The notes under the pieces: generated by a model | What the model was told of the DNA's origin: nothing | What the model saw: the letters and a program-made list of their open reading frames with translations, nothing else | The model's database searches: none | Assembly (NCBI GenBank): GCA_903900155.1 | Contig: CAIUMD010000032.1 | Span: forward strand, 1-64,000 | Direction of reading: 5' to 3' | DNA: 64,000 nt | Origin: an uncultured Caulobacterales bacterium | Lineage (GTDB): Bacteria; Pseudomonadota; Alphaproteobacteria; Caulobacterales; Caulobacteraceae | Shown here: positions 45,342 through 52,924 of the stretch, one piece after another | How positions within the stretch are numbered: the first letter of the stretch is position 1 | Layout of the letters: each line of letters begins with the position of its first letter | Position numbers and translations under genes: made by a program

Positions 45342-45767
45342 TCAGTACCCTCCCAGGCGGACCGAGGCCTGGCGCAGCACGGTCTTGGGCGGCGTGGGGA
45401 CCAGGCCGTCGAAGGCCCGGAAGGCGTCCTGGGCGGTGTCGTAGCGGATCGACACCGTCAGCCGGTCGGCCTGGTTGTCGACGATCACGGCCGCCGCCTC
45501 GGGGCGCAGGCTGGGATAGTCGGCGACCTCGGCGGTCAGCGTGGCGCGGGCCAGCGACTCGCGTTCGGCGGTGCTCAGGCCCGCCAGGGCCGCGCGGGCG
45601 GCGTCGTTGGCCAGCTGCTGCACCGTGTGCGAGACCCAGAAGTACTGGCCCCAGACCAGGATCCCGATCAGCAGCATCAGGAACAGCGGGCCGGTGATGG
45701 CGAATTCGACGGCGACCGCGCCGCTTTCGGGTCCGCGAACCGTCTTGTTTGGCTTACGTCCTCTCAT
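45342..45767 (-). CDS. TadE-like pilus assembly protein
   Basis: 141 aa from ATG 45767 (MRGRKPNKTVRG), preceded by GGAGGAGACG. The open frame back to 45902 is not supported. One membrane segment (about 16-40: GAVAVEFAITGPLFLMLLIG) carries the TadE signature Glu after the hydrophobic start (AVEFA). The remaining domain is periplasmic. TadE-like minor pseudopilins are processed by a prepilin peptidase and work with Flp-type pili or related secretion. The rest of a tad/cpa locus is absent, so this pair is an orphan. Confidence 0.85.
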   Translation of the reverse strand: MRGRKPNKTVRGPESGAVAVEFAITGPLFLMLLIGILVWGQYFWVSHTVQQLANDAARAALAGLSTAERESLARATLTAEVADYPSLRPEAAAVIVDNQADRLTVSIRYDTAQDAFRAFDGLVPTPPKTVLRQASVRLGGY

Positions 45768-45896
45768 GTGACGTCTCCTCCCTAGGAAGAGCAGTGTGCA
45801 AATGCACGCCTTGGAATTGGTAAGGCGAGAAAACGCCGGATTTTCCGTAATAAGTGCGACACCCTGCCGCACGGGCCGCGCGCGTGACGGGTGTTG

Positions 45897-45911
45897 TGGC
45901 ACTGGGCGTGC
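45897..45911 (+). promoter_or_regulatory. Possible sigma-54 (-24/-12) promoter
   Basis: TGGCACTGGGCGTGC fits TGGCAC-N5-TTGC with one mismatch. It lies 95 bp before the Phd-PAS gene. No enhancer site was identified. Confidence 0.3.
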
Positions 45912-46005
45912 AACGATAGCGTGATCTCGTCCGAGTTCGGGGAAACGTCCTTAAGGCGAGCGATTAGGCGATTTTGCGTATTTTGCGGAGAGCCAGGAGG
46001 TCGCG

Positions 46006-46899
46006 ATGAAATCCTTGAATTCCGAGCCGCTGTCGGTGACGGCCGGCGAGATCAGCCGCAACTTCGGTCATTGGCAGGATCGGGCCCTGGAGGCGCCGGT
46101 GATCGTCACCCATCACGGTCGGCCCCGCGTGGCGGTGGTGTCGGCGGGCCTGTTCTTCGGCCTGACCGAAGACGGGGGCGGCGGGCGTGAGGCGCGCGAG
46201 CGGTCCGAGGCGGCGCTGGCGGCGTTGCTGGGCGCGATGAGCGAGGCCTTCGTGGCCTTCGACGAGCACCTGCGGGTTGTCGCCGTGAACCACCCGTTCG
46301 AGGCGCTGGCGGGGCTGGGCGCCGGCCAGCTGGCCGGGCTGACCTGGGCCGATCTCTTTCCCGCGCCGTGCCAGGCCCTGATCGGCGAACAGCTGCTGCG
46401 CGCCCTGAAGGCCGGCGAGGTCGTGGAGTTCGAGGCCAACGCCTCGCCCGACGGCGCGCGCCGCTGCAGCATGCGCGCCTTTCCGTATCCGGGCGGCGCG
46501 GCCCTGGTGCTGCTCAATCGCAGCGAGGAGCGCGACCTGCGCCGCCGGTTCGAGGCGGCCGAGGCGTTCCGCACCGCGACCTCGAACCTGCACGACCTGG
46601 GCGCGGCGCGGCTGAACGTGCGCGGCGCCTTCGCCGAGCTGGACGAGCGCTTCGCGGCCATGACCGGCTTCAAGGTCGAGGAATTGATCGACTATCGCCT
46701 GACCGACGTCGTGCGTCCGGCCGAGCGCCACGCCCTGTCGGCCCAGATCGAGTCGGTCCTGCGCACCAATGCGCCGGCGGTGACGGTGGCGACTCTGCTC
46801 GTGAAGAACGGCGGTGAGCGTTCGGTCGAGCTGAGTTTGGCCCCTGTGCTCGAGGATTATGCGCCTACGGGACTGATCGCCGCCGCCCGCGCCGCTTAG
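46006..46899 (+). CDS. Phd-like antitoxin domain fused to PAS sensor domains
   Basis: 297 aa. Residues 8-55 (LSVTAGEISRNFGHWQDRAL and PVIVTHHGRPRVAVVSAGLF) match the Phd/YefM DNA-binding antitoxin fold. After a short linker come two PAS-like domains (about 66-170 and 180-290; FVAFDEHLRVVAVNHPFEAL and FAAMTGFKVEELIDYRLTDV are typical). No toxin gene adjoins it. It could be a transcription factor that uses an antitoxin-type DNA-binding fold under PAS control. ATG 46006 has CAGGAGG. The BlaI-type gene follows 59 bp later. Confidence 0.75.
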   Translation: MKSLNSEPLSVTAGEISRNFGHWQDRALEAPVIVTHHGRPRVAVVSAGLFFGLTEDGGGGREARERSEAALAALLGAMSEAFVAFDEHLRVVAVNHPFEALAGLGAGQLAGLTWADLFPAPCQALIGEQLLRALKAGEVVEFEANASPDGARRCSMRAFPYPGGAALVLLNRSEERDLRRRFEAAEAFRTATSNLHDLGAARLNVRGAFAELDERFAAMTGFKVEELIDYRLTDVVRPAERHALSAQIESVLRTNAPAVTVATLLVKNGGERSVELSLAPVLEDYAPTGLIAAARAA

Positions 46900-46904
46900 G
46901 CGGC

Positions 46905-46955
46905 TTGACACACGTAATAGCGGGTATAGCGTCACGCGTTGAATTACGGGTGTAC
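46905..46955 (+). promoter_or_regulatory. Promoter/operator region of BlaI-type gene
   Basis: TTGACA (46905) and TATAGC (46925) resemble -35 and -10 boxes, but with a short 14-bp gap. Around them ACACGTAAT (46910-46918) and ATTACGGGTGT (46943-46953) form a loose dyad that could be the autoregulatory site. Confidence 0.4.
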
Positions 46956-46958
46956 GTC

Positions 46959-47324
46959 ATGCACATCACCGCCGCCGAAGCTCACGTCATGGAAGCGCTC
47001 TGGCGCCGTCAGCCGCTGTCGGCCGACGAACTGGTCGCCGAGGTCGGCGCCTCCCAGCAATGGGGCGAGGCCACCGTCAAGACGCTGATCAATCGCCTGC
47101 TGAAGAAGAAGGCGATCAAGTCCGAGCGCGCCGAGGGCAAGCACGGCTACCGCCCGCTGGTCGACCGCAGCGCCTATGTCCAGGCCGAGAGCCAGGGCCT
47201 GCTGGACCGCCTGTTCGACGGCCAGCTGGCCCCGCTGATCAGCCATTTCGCCCAGCACCGTCCGCTGCGGGCGGATGAGGTGGAGCGGCTGAAGAAGCTG
47301 ATCGACGAGATGGGCGAGAAGTAG
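46959..47324 (+). CDS. BlaI/MecI/CopY-family repressor, orphan
   Basis: 121 aa from ATG 46959 (MHITAAEAHVMEALW). The N-terminal winged helix (ADELVAEVGASQQWGEATVK then TLINRLLKKKAIKSERAEGK) is standard for penicillinase repressors. The C-terminal helices dimerise. In classical systems a BlaR1 sensor protease inactivates it, but no blaR1 or beta-lactamase gene is present here. It may instead respond to copper or another signal, or to a sensor encoded elsewhere. The open frame back to 46905 crosses the promoter and is not used. Confidence 0.87.
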   Translation: MHITAAEAHVMEALWRRQPLSADELVAEVGASQQWGEATVKTLINRLLKKKAIKSERAEGKHGYRPLVDRSAYVQAESQGLLDRLFDGQLAPLISHFAQHRPLRADEVERLKKLIDEMGEK

Positions 47325-47341
47325 GTTTTCCTCTTTCCGTT

Positions 47342-47361
47342 TTCCCGGCTTTCGCCGGGAA
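47342..47361. terminator. Bidirectional terminator between BlaI-type gene and otsA
   Basis: Perfect 8-bp stem TTCCCGGC / GCCGGGAA with a TTTC loop between two convergent genes. Confidence 0.75.
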
Positions 47362-47374
47362 GATCGGGTGTGGA

Positions 47375-48862
47375 TTAAGCCCGCATCGCCTTCGCCTCAG
47401 GCTGAGCCCGCAGCGTCTTGGCCGCCACGTCCAGGCTCTGCACCGGCGTCGGCGGTTCCTCGCGGTCGTCATTGTCCGGATCCGGTCGCGCCCGCAGCGC
47501 GCTGACGAAGTTGTCGCGCCAGGCGGTGACGTCCTCGCGGGTGACGTTCTCGAACAGGGCTTCCCAGCGGCGCTTGCGCTCGTCGACGCCCATCGACAGG
47601 GCCCGTTCCAGCGCGTCGGAGATCTCTTCCGGGCTGTTGGGATTGATGATCAGGGCGTCCTTCATCTGCCGCGCCGCACCGGCGAAGCGCGACAGGATCA
47701 GCACGCCGGGATCTTCCGGGTCCTGGGCCGCGACATATTCCTTGGCCACCAGGTTCATGCCGTCGCGCAGCGGCGTGACCAAGGCGGCCTTGGCGGCGCG
47801 GTAGATCCCGGCCAGCTCGTCGCGGCGGTACGAGCGGTTGACGTAGCGGATCGGCGTGAAGTCCATCTCGGCATAGGCGCCGTTGATCCGGCCGATCAGG
47901 CCGTCCAGCCGTCCGCGCAGATCCTGATAGGCCTCGACCTCGTCGCGCGAGATCGGGGCCACCTGCAGCAGCATCACCTCGCGGCGCAGGTCCGGATGAT
48001 CGTGCAGGAAGCGCTCGAAGCCGATCAGGCGTTCTTCAAGACCTTTGGAATAGTCCAGGCGGTCGACGCCGACGACCATCTTGCGGAAGACGCTGTGGGC
48101 CATCATCCGGTCGTAGGTCTTGCGCGCCGTCTCGCCCTTGACGACCTGGGCGAAGTCCTGGGCGTCGACGCCGATCGGAAAGGCCGAGGCGTCCAGCTTG
48201 CGCCCGAACGCCTGCAACTCGCCGCGCTCGTTCTTGGAGCCGTGCACCTCCGAGAACACGTAACCCTCGAAGGCGTGCAGCGACTCCTCGGTCTGGAAAC
48301 CCAGCAGGTCGTAGTCGAACAGGGCTTCGACCAACTGCCGGTGGCGAGGCAAGGTGACCACCAGCTGGTGGGCCGGCCAGGGGATGTGCAGGAAGAAGCC
48401 GATCCGGTTGGTCACGCCCATCCGCCGCAGCTCCCGCGCCAGCGGGATCAGGTGGTAGTCGTGCACCCAGACGATGTCGTCCGGCTCGATCAGCGGCAGC
48501 AGGGTCTCTGCGAAGCGTTTGTTGACCCGGTCATAGCCCTCGCCGAACGAGCGGTCATAGGCCGTCAGGTCGACGCGATAGTGGAACAGCGGCCACAGCG
48601 TCTTGTTGGCGTAGCCGTTATAATATTCTTGGTAGTCGGTTTCCTCGAGGTCGACGGTGGCGACCGTGACGCCCTCGATCCGCTGCATGTTCAGCTGGCC
48701 GGTGAACTCCGGGATGGTCTTGCCGCTCCAGCCGAACCAGATGCCGGAATATTCGCGAAGCGCGGCGGCCAGGGCCATGGCCAGGCCGCCCACCGAACCT
48801 TCGCCATCCGCCGCGGGATTGGGCGGATTGACGCGGTTCGACACCACGATGAGCCGGCTCAT
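47375..48862 (-). CDS. otsA: Trehalose-6-phosphate synthase
   Basis: 495 aa GT20 glycosyltransferase. It joins UDP-glucose and glucose-6-phosphate into trehalose-6-phosphate. Marks are VVSNRV at the N-terminus, GGLAMALAAAL, WVHDYHLIPLARELR, DRLDYSKGLEERLIGFERF (nucleotide-sugar loop) and the acidic DGMNLVAKEYVA. The start ATG 48862 overlaps the otsB stop by 4 bp, so they are translationally coupled, phosphatase first. The last 35 residues are a polar tail. Trehalose protects against osmotic and desiccation stress. Confidence 0.95.
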   Translation of the reverse strand: MSRLIVVSNRVNPPNPAADGEGSVGGLAMALAAALREYSGIWFGWSGKTIPEFTGQLNMQRIEGVTVATVDLEETDYQEYYNGYANKTLWPLFHYRVDLTAYDRSFGEGYDRVNKRFAETLLPLIEPDDIVWVHDYHLIPLARELRRMGVTNRIGFFLHIPWPAHQLVVTLPRHRQLVEALFDYDLLGFQTEESLHAFEGYVFSEVHGSKNERGELQAFGRKLDASAFPIGVDAQDFAQVVKGETARKTYDRMMAHSVFRKMVVGVDRLDYSKGLEERLIGFERFLHDHPDLRREVMLLQVAPISRDEVEAYQDLRGRLDGLIGRINGAYAEMDFTPIRYVNRSYRRDELAGIYRAAKAALVTPLRDGMNLVAKEYVAAQDPEDPGVLILSRFAGAARQMKDALIINPNSPEEISDALERALSMGVDERKRRWEALFENVTREDVTAWRDNFVSALRARPDPDNDDREEPPTPVQSLDVAAKTLRAQPEAKAMRA

Positions 48863-49653
48863 GCGTGCACCCCAAAAACTGGTTGGGGAGCCGCGAGGCT
48901 CTCCAACCAGTTGAAGACGGCGTCGGTGTCTTCCAGGCAGTAGCGCGCCTCGGTCGGCCGGCGGTGGCCCACCAGGACTCCGAAGCCGCCCAGGCGGTTG
49001 GCGGCCGCGAAGCCGTCCTCGTCGGTCAGGTCATCGCCGATGAACACCGGCGTCGCGCCCAGGAACGGGGCCTCGCGCAGGAAGGCCGTCACCGCCGCGC
49101 CCTTGTCGGCGCCCGGCGTGCGCAACTCGACGACCATGTCGCCCAGCTGGAGGACCAGGCCCGTGGCCTGGGACAGGCGCTCGCCGGCCTCGATCACCGC
49201 CTCGGCGCAGGTCGGGGCGTTGCGATAATGCAGGGCGACGGACAGGCCCTTGTCCTCGAACAGCAGGCCGCGCTCGCAGTGGGCCAGCTCGACCAGGATG
49301 CGGCGTGCGTCGACCAGGCCATGGTGCGGCTCGCGCGACACCACCTGGCCGTCCGCCGTGCGGCGCACCAGGCCATGCACGGCGCCGATCGCCGGCACCT
49401 CGCCGCCCAGAATGTAGTCCAGGTTCGGCAAGTCGCGACCGCTGACCACGGCCACGCGTTGGTCGAAGGTCTCACGCAGCCGCGCCAGAATCCGCGCGCG
49501 GCGCGGGTCCGGACCGACATCGTCGGGGCGGGGCATGATCGGCGCGAGCGTGCCGTCGAGGTCGAGGAACAGCGCACAGCGGCGCGGCAGGTCGACAGGC
49601 GGGGGCGGGAAATCGACAGATTCCAGGCGCGAGACCGTGTGAGCCGCGGTCAT
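48859..49653 (-). CDS. otsB: Trehalose-6-phosphate phosphatase
   Basis: 264 aa HAD-superfamily phosphatase. It removes phosphate from trehalose-6-phosphate. The nucleophile motif LFLDLDGTLAP has Asp31 and Asp33. VVSGRDLPNLD (motif II Ser), DKGAAV (Lys) and FIGDDLTDEDGF (metal-binding Asp) complete the site. I use ATG 49653, preceded by GAGGGGG at 8 bp; open codons further upstream (to 49827) lack similarity. It is first in the otsB-otsA operon. Confidence 0.93.
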   Translation of the reverse strand: MTAAHTVSRLESVDFPPPPVDLPRRCALFLDLDGTLAPIMPRPDDVGPDPRRARILARLRETFDQRVAVVSGRDLPNLDYILGGEVPAIGAVHGLVRRTADGQVVSREPHHGLVDARRILVELAHCERGLLFEDKGLSVALHYRNAPTCAEAVIEAGERLSQATGLVLQLGDMVVELRTPGADKGAAVTAFLREAPFLGATPVFIGDDLTDEDGFAAANRLGGFGVLVGHRRPTEARYCLEDTDAVFNWLESLAAPQPVFGVHA

Positions 49654-49774
49654 GGCGTGAACCCCCTCATCAATAAGCAACATGCGCCAAGAACGTCGGA
49701 CGGCCCGGTTCGATCCCGCGATAAACTCAAGCTCACGGGTTTTTGCGCATGTGCCTGCGTGATGAGCAGGCTTT

Positions 49775-49911
49775 GCGCCCCCTCCGTCACGTCGCCTATC
49801 GGCGCCGCGCCACCTCCCCCGTTTCACGAGGGAGGAGGAAGCGGCCCTTCTCCTGCCCCGCTTGCGGGGGAGGTGGCGCGCTGCGGATACGCAGCGTGAC
49901 GGAGGGGGCGC
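49775..49911. repeat. GC-rich palindromic repeat between otsB and a TonB receptor
   Basis: Outer arms GCGCCCCCTCCGTCACG and CGTGACGGAGGGGGCGC are exact complements; inner arms GCGCCACCTCCCCC and GGGGGAGGTGGCGC also pair, giving nested hairpins. It shares the CCCCCTC/GGGGGAG style with the repeat at 2411-2512. It lies right after the receptor stop codon, so it probably also terminates that gene. Confidence 0.75.
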
Positions 49912-49920
49912 TTTTGGCCG

Positions 49921-52827
49921 TTAGAACAACAACTTCCTCACGTTGAACTGGATCACCCGGCCTCGCGGATCCAGGTAATCCTGCTGATACGTCAGGGGTA
50001 TCACCCCCGTCGCATCCCGCACCGTCTGCTGCTGGTCGAACAGGTTGTTGACCGACAGGGTCAGGCGCGCGCCGCGCAGCAGCGGGTGCTTCTGAACGAG
50101 CTCGCGGCGCACGCCCAGGTCGGCGAACAGGCGCAGGTTGATCGTGGCCAGGCTGGAGAAGTCCAGGTTCGTGCTGGCGCCGCCGGCGCTGGCGTTGACG
50201 TGGGTGCCGCTCTTCCAGTTGGCGGTCATCCGCGCGCCCAGGCCATAGCGGGTGATGCCCGCCTGGGCCTCGATCTCGTTGCGGGCCTGGCCGCCGCTGG
50301 AGCCGATGACGTCGCCGTTCAGGAGGTCGAGCACCGGCATGCCGCCGGCGATGGTCACTGTCTCCTTCAGGTGGACGGTGTGGAAGAGCGCCAGTTGCAG
50401 GCGGGTGGCGCGTGGATTGCCGCCGCCGAACCCACGACCGCCGCCGCCGAAGCGTTGACCGCCCTGGCCGCCGCCTTCGCCGCCGAAGTTCGGGCGCGAG
50501 TGCTCTTCGCCGGTCGGTGGGGTCTGGCCGGCCTGCTGTTGCTGGGCGTTGGGATCGGAGGGGGTGTCAGGCTGAGGCGCGCGCGGGGCGTCGTTGTTGT
50601 CCGCGCCCTGGCGATTGCGCTGCAGCAGCTCCGCGCCAGGCGGTTGCGCGCCGCCCTGAGCGCCAGCGCCTTGGCGACCACGCCAGCCGCCGGGGGGCGG
50701 GGGCGGGGCCTTGCCGATCTGGCGCGAGAAGTTGAAGCCCCAGCGGATCTGCTCGCTCTCGCGCTTCTGGAAGTTGACCGGCCGGGTGTCGATCCGGGTC
50801 AGGTCGCCGTCGGCGTCGCGGGTGAAGCGGTCGGGGAAGGCGGCCTCGACCGCCGCCGTGGCGGCCGGGAAGCCGGCGACGGGATTGTCGAAGCGTGAGC
50901 GGGTGTAGTTGGCTGTCAGCGACAGGCCCTGGATCTTCTCGGGCTTGTAGGTCGCGGCCAGGCGCAGGGTGTTGCGGGTCTCGCCTTTCAGATTCGGATT
51001 GCCGCCGCTGATGCGGGTGACGTCGACGCTGACGCCGCGCACATAGTCGAAAATCTGGCTGTTGGGCGTGGTGATCAGCGGGCTGCCCAGCTGGCTGATG
51101 CTGGGGGCGTTCTCCTGGCGGGTCGCCGAGACGATGAAGCTGACCGGCTTGACTGGCGACCAGTTCACGCCGCCGCCGATGGTGGTCAGGCTGCCGTAGT
51201 CCGCCACCTGGCGCACGGCCAGGTTCAGGTTGGTCGAGAGGTCGCCGATGGCCAGAACGCCCTTGCGGCGGCTGGCCAGGGGCAAGTCGAAGCTGATCTG
51301 GGCGCTGGCGTCGCCGCGCGACTGGGTGCTGTCGCTCTGGACGCCCGCGCGGATCGAGGTCGCCACCAGGCGCGAGCCGCTGACGCCCAGCTTCACGGTC
51401 GAGGACAGGTCGCCGGCCGGCAGCTTGGCCAGGGCGCGGTTGGCGACGAACTGCAGGTCGGCGCTGTCGGTGGTCGACTTGGCCTGGTCGCTGTTGACCC
51501 GTTGGCCCGGCAGCGGTCCGAACGGGTTGAACGTCGGGTCCAGCGCCGTGAGGCGGGTCTGGGGATCGCTCAGGTCGACGCTGCGGTCGGTCTGCGTCTT
51601 GTTGACCGTGTGATCGTAGTTGCCGGTCAGCGACAGGCGCAGGGTCTCGGTGTCGCGGTTCAGGGTGAAGCCCGCGTGGCCCGACAGGGTCTTGGAGGTC
51701 TGGCCCAGGGCCGACTGGTCGCCCAGGTAGCGGTAGAGCGCCACGTCCTGGCCGAACGGCGAATAGGGATTGGCGCCCGGGATCAACAGCCGCGCCCGCG
51801 CCGGGCCCAGCAGGGAGTCGCTTTGCGACCCGGTCAGGCCCAGGTTCAGCGTCGCCGAGACATTGTCGAGGATGTAGCGGTTGGTGACGCTGTTGATCGA
51901 CACCTGGGTGTTGCGCGGCAGCAGGGTGCGGTCTTCGGTGATGTCGGAGGCATTGGCTTTGTTGGCCGTCGGCAGGAAGGTCGCCAGGCTCGGCGCGCCC
52001 GATCCCAGGCCGCTGGGCACGCCCGCCACCGTCACGGGCGCGCCGGCCAGGGCGCTCAGGGCGTTCAGGTTGGTTCCCGAGGCGGGACCGATATTGCCGA
52101 CATAGTCATAGAGGCCGCTGTTGGTGCGGCTGATCAGGTCGCGGTCGCTTTCCAGCAACTGGTCGGCGTTCTGCAGCTTGATGGACAGGTTGGTGCGGCC
52201 CTGGCGGTTCAGGCGCAGCTGGCTCCAATTGGCCTGCTCGGTCATCTGCCCGCCCTTGGCCGGGCCGCCGACCGTGGAGTCGATGGTCTGGGCGCGGAAG
52301 CGCTGGCGCAGGACGATGTTCACGACCTTCTGGTCGGCCGAGTAGCCGTATTTGAGCGCCACTTCCTCGGGCAGGATCTCGACGCGCTGGATGGCCTCGG
52401 TCGGGATGTCGCGGATCTCGCCCTGGCCCGAGATACGCCGGCCGTTCAGCAGGGTGACGGGATCGCCGCCGAGGCCGCTGGTGGTCTGGGGCGCCAGTTC
52501 GGTCAGCAGGTCTTCCATCGACGAGACGCCGAACGAGCGTACGTCGGCGGCGCTGAAGGTCTCTTCGGGCGGGATGTCGCCCAGCACCGCGCCATAGGGC
52601 TTGCCGCTGGCGGTGATCGTGACGGCCTCGACCTCGGTGTCGAGGTCTTCGGGCGTGACGGGCTTCTGGGCCGTGGCGGGCTTAGCGGTCGGCTTGGGCG
52701 CCGGCTGCGTGGGGGCAGGCGTGGCGGGGCCTGGATTTTGGGGGACAGGCGGGGCGGCCTCCTGCGCATGGGCGGTCGTGGTCGCGACGCATCCCAGGAT
52801 ACCGACCAGGGCCAGCTTGCGGCTCAT
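49921..52827 (-). CDS. TonB-dependent outer-membrane receptor with low-complexity loop
   Basis: 968 aa from ATG 52827 (MSRKLALVGILGCVATTTAH), with a signal peptide cut near AHA-QE and a GGAGAAG ribosome site. A Pro/Lys-rich linker leads to the plug (VTITASGKPYGAVLGDIPPE and PVTLLNGRRISGQGEI) and then a long beta-barrel ending in Phe (VRKLLF). A segment of roughly 100 residues, encoded at about 50400-50710, is rich in Gly, Pro and Gln and should form an extracellular or periplasmic loop. It imports an unknown substrate with TonB energy. Being between otsBA and a GH15 enzyme hints at a glucan or trehalose, but this is only context. Confidence 0.85.
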   Translation of the reverse strand: MSRKLALVGILGCVATTTAHAQEAAPPVPQNPGPATPAPTQPAPKPTAKPATAQKPVTPEDLDTEVEAVTITASGKPYGAVLGDIPPEETFSAADVRSFGVSSMEDLLTELAPQTTSGLGGDPVTLLNGRRISGQGEIRDIPTEAIQRVEILPEEVALKYGYSADQKVVNIVLRQRFRAQTIDSTVGGPAKGGQMTEQANWSQLRLNRQGRTNLSIKLQNADQLLESDRDLISRTNSGLYDYVGNIGPASGTNLNALSALAGAPVTVAGVPSGLGSGAPSLATFLPTANKANASDITEDRTLLPRNTQVSINSVTNRYILDNVSATLNLGLTGSQSDSLLGPARARLLIPGANPYSPFGQDVALYRYLGDQSALGQTSKTLSGHAGFTLNRDTETLRLSLTGNYDHTVNKTQTDRSVDLSDPQTRLTALDPTFNPFGPLPGQRVNSDQAKSTTDSADLQFVANRALAKLPAGDLSSTVKLGVSGSRLVATSIRAGVQSDSTQSRGDASAQISFDLPLASRRKGVLAIGDLSTNLNLAVRQVADYGSLTTIGGGVNWSPVKPVSFIVSATRQENAPSISQLGSPLITTPNSQIFDYVRGVSVDVTRISGGNPNLKGETRNTLRLAATYKPEKIQGLSLTANYTRSRFDNPVAGFPAATAAVEAAFPDRFTRDADGDLTRIDTRPVNFQKRESEQIRWGFNFSRQIGKAPPPPPGGWRGRQGAGAQGGAQPPGAELLQRNRQGADNNDAPRAPQPDTPSDPNAQQQQAGQTPPTGEEHSRPNFGGEGGGQGGQRFGGGGRGFGGGNPRATRLQLALFHTVHLKETVTIAGGMPVLDLLNGDVIGSSGGQARNEIEAQAGITRYGLGARMTANWKSGTHVNASAGGASTNLDFSSLATINLRLFADLGVRRELVQKHPLLRGARLTLSVNNLFDQQQTVRDATGVIPLTYQQDYLDPRGRVIQFNVRKLLF

Positions 52828-52924
52828 CAAGGAGCTTCTCCGATTTTCCACGTCCCACGATTGCGGTGCCTGTTCGATGTGACGACCAGATTTCAAGGTC
52901 GCAACATCGGCGCCGTCTCGAGGT

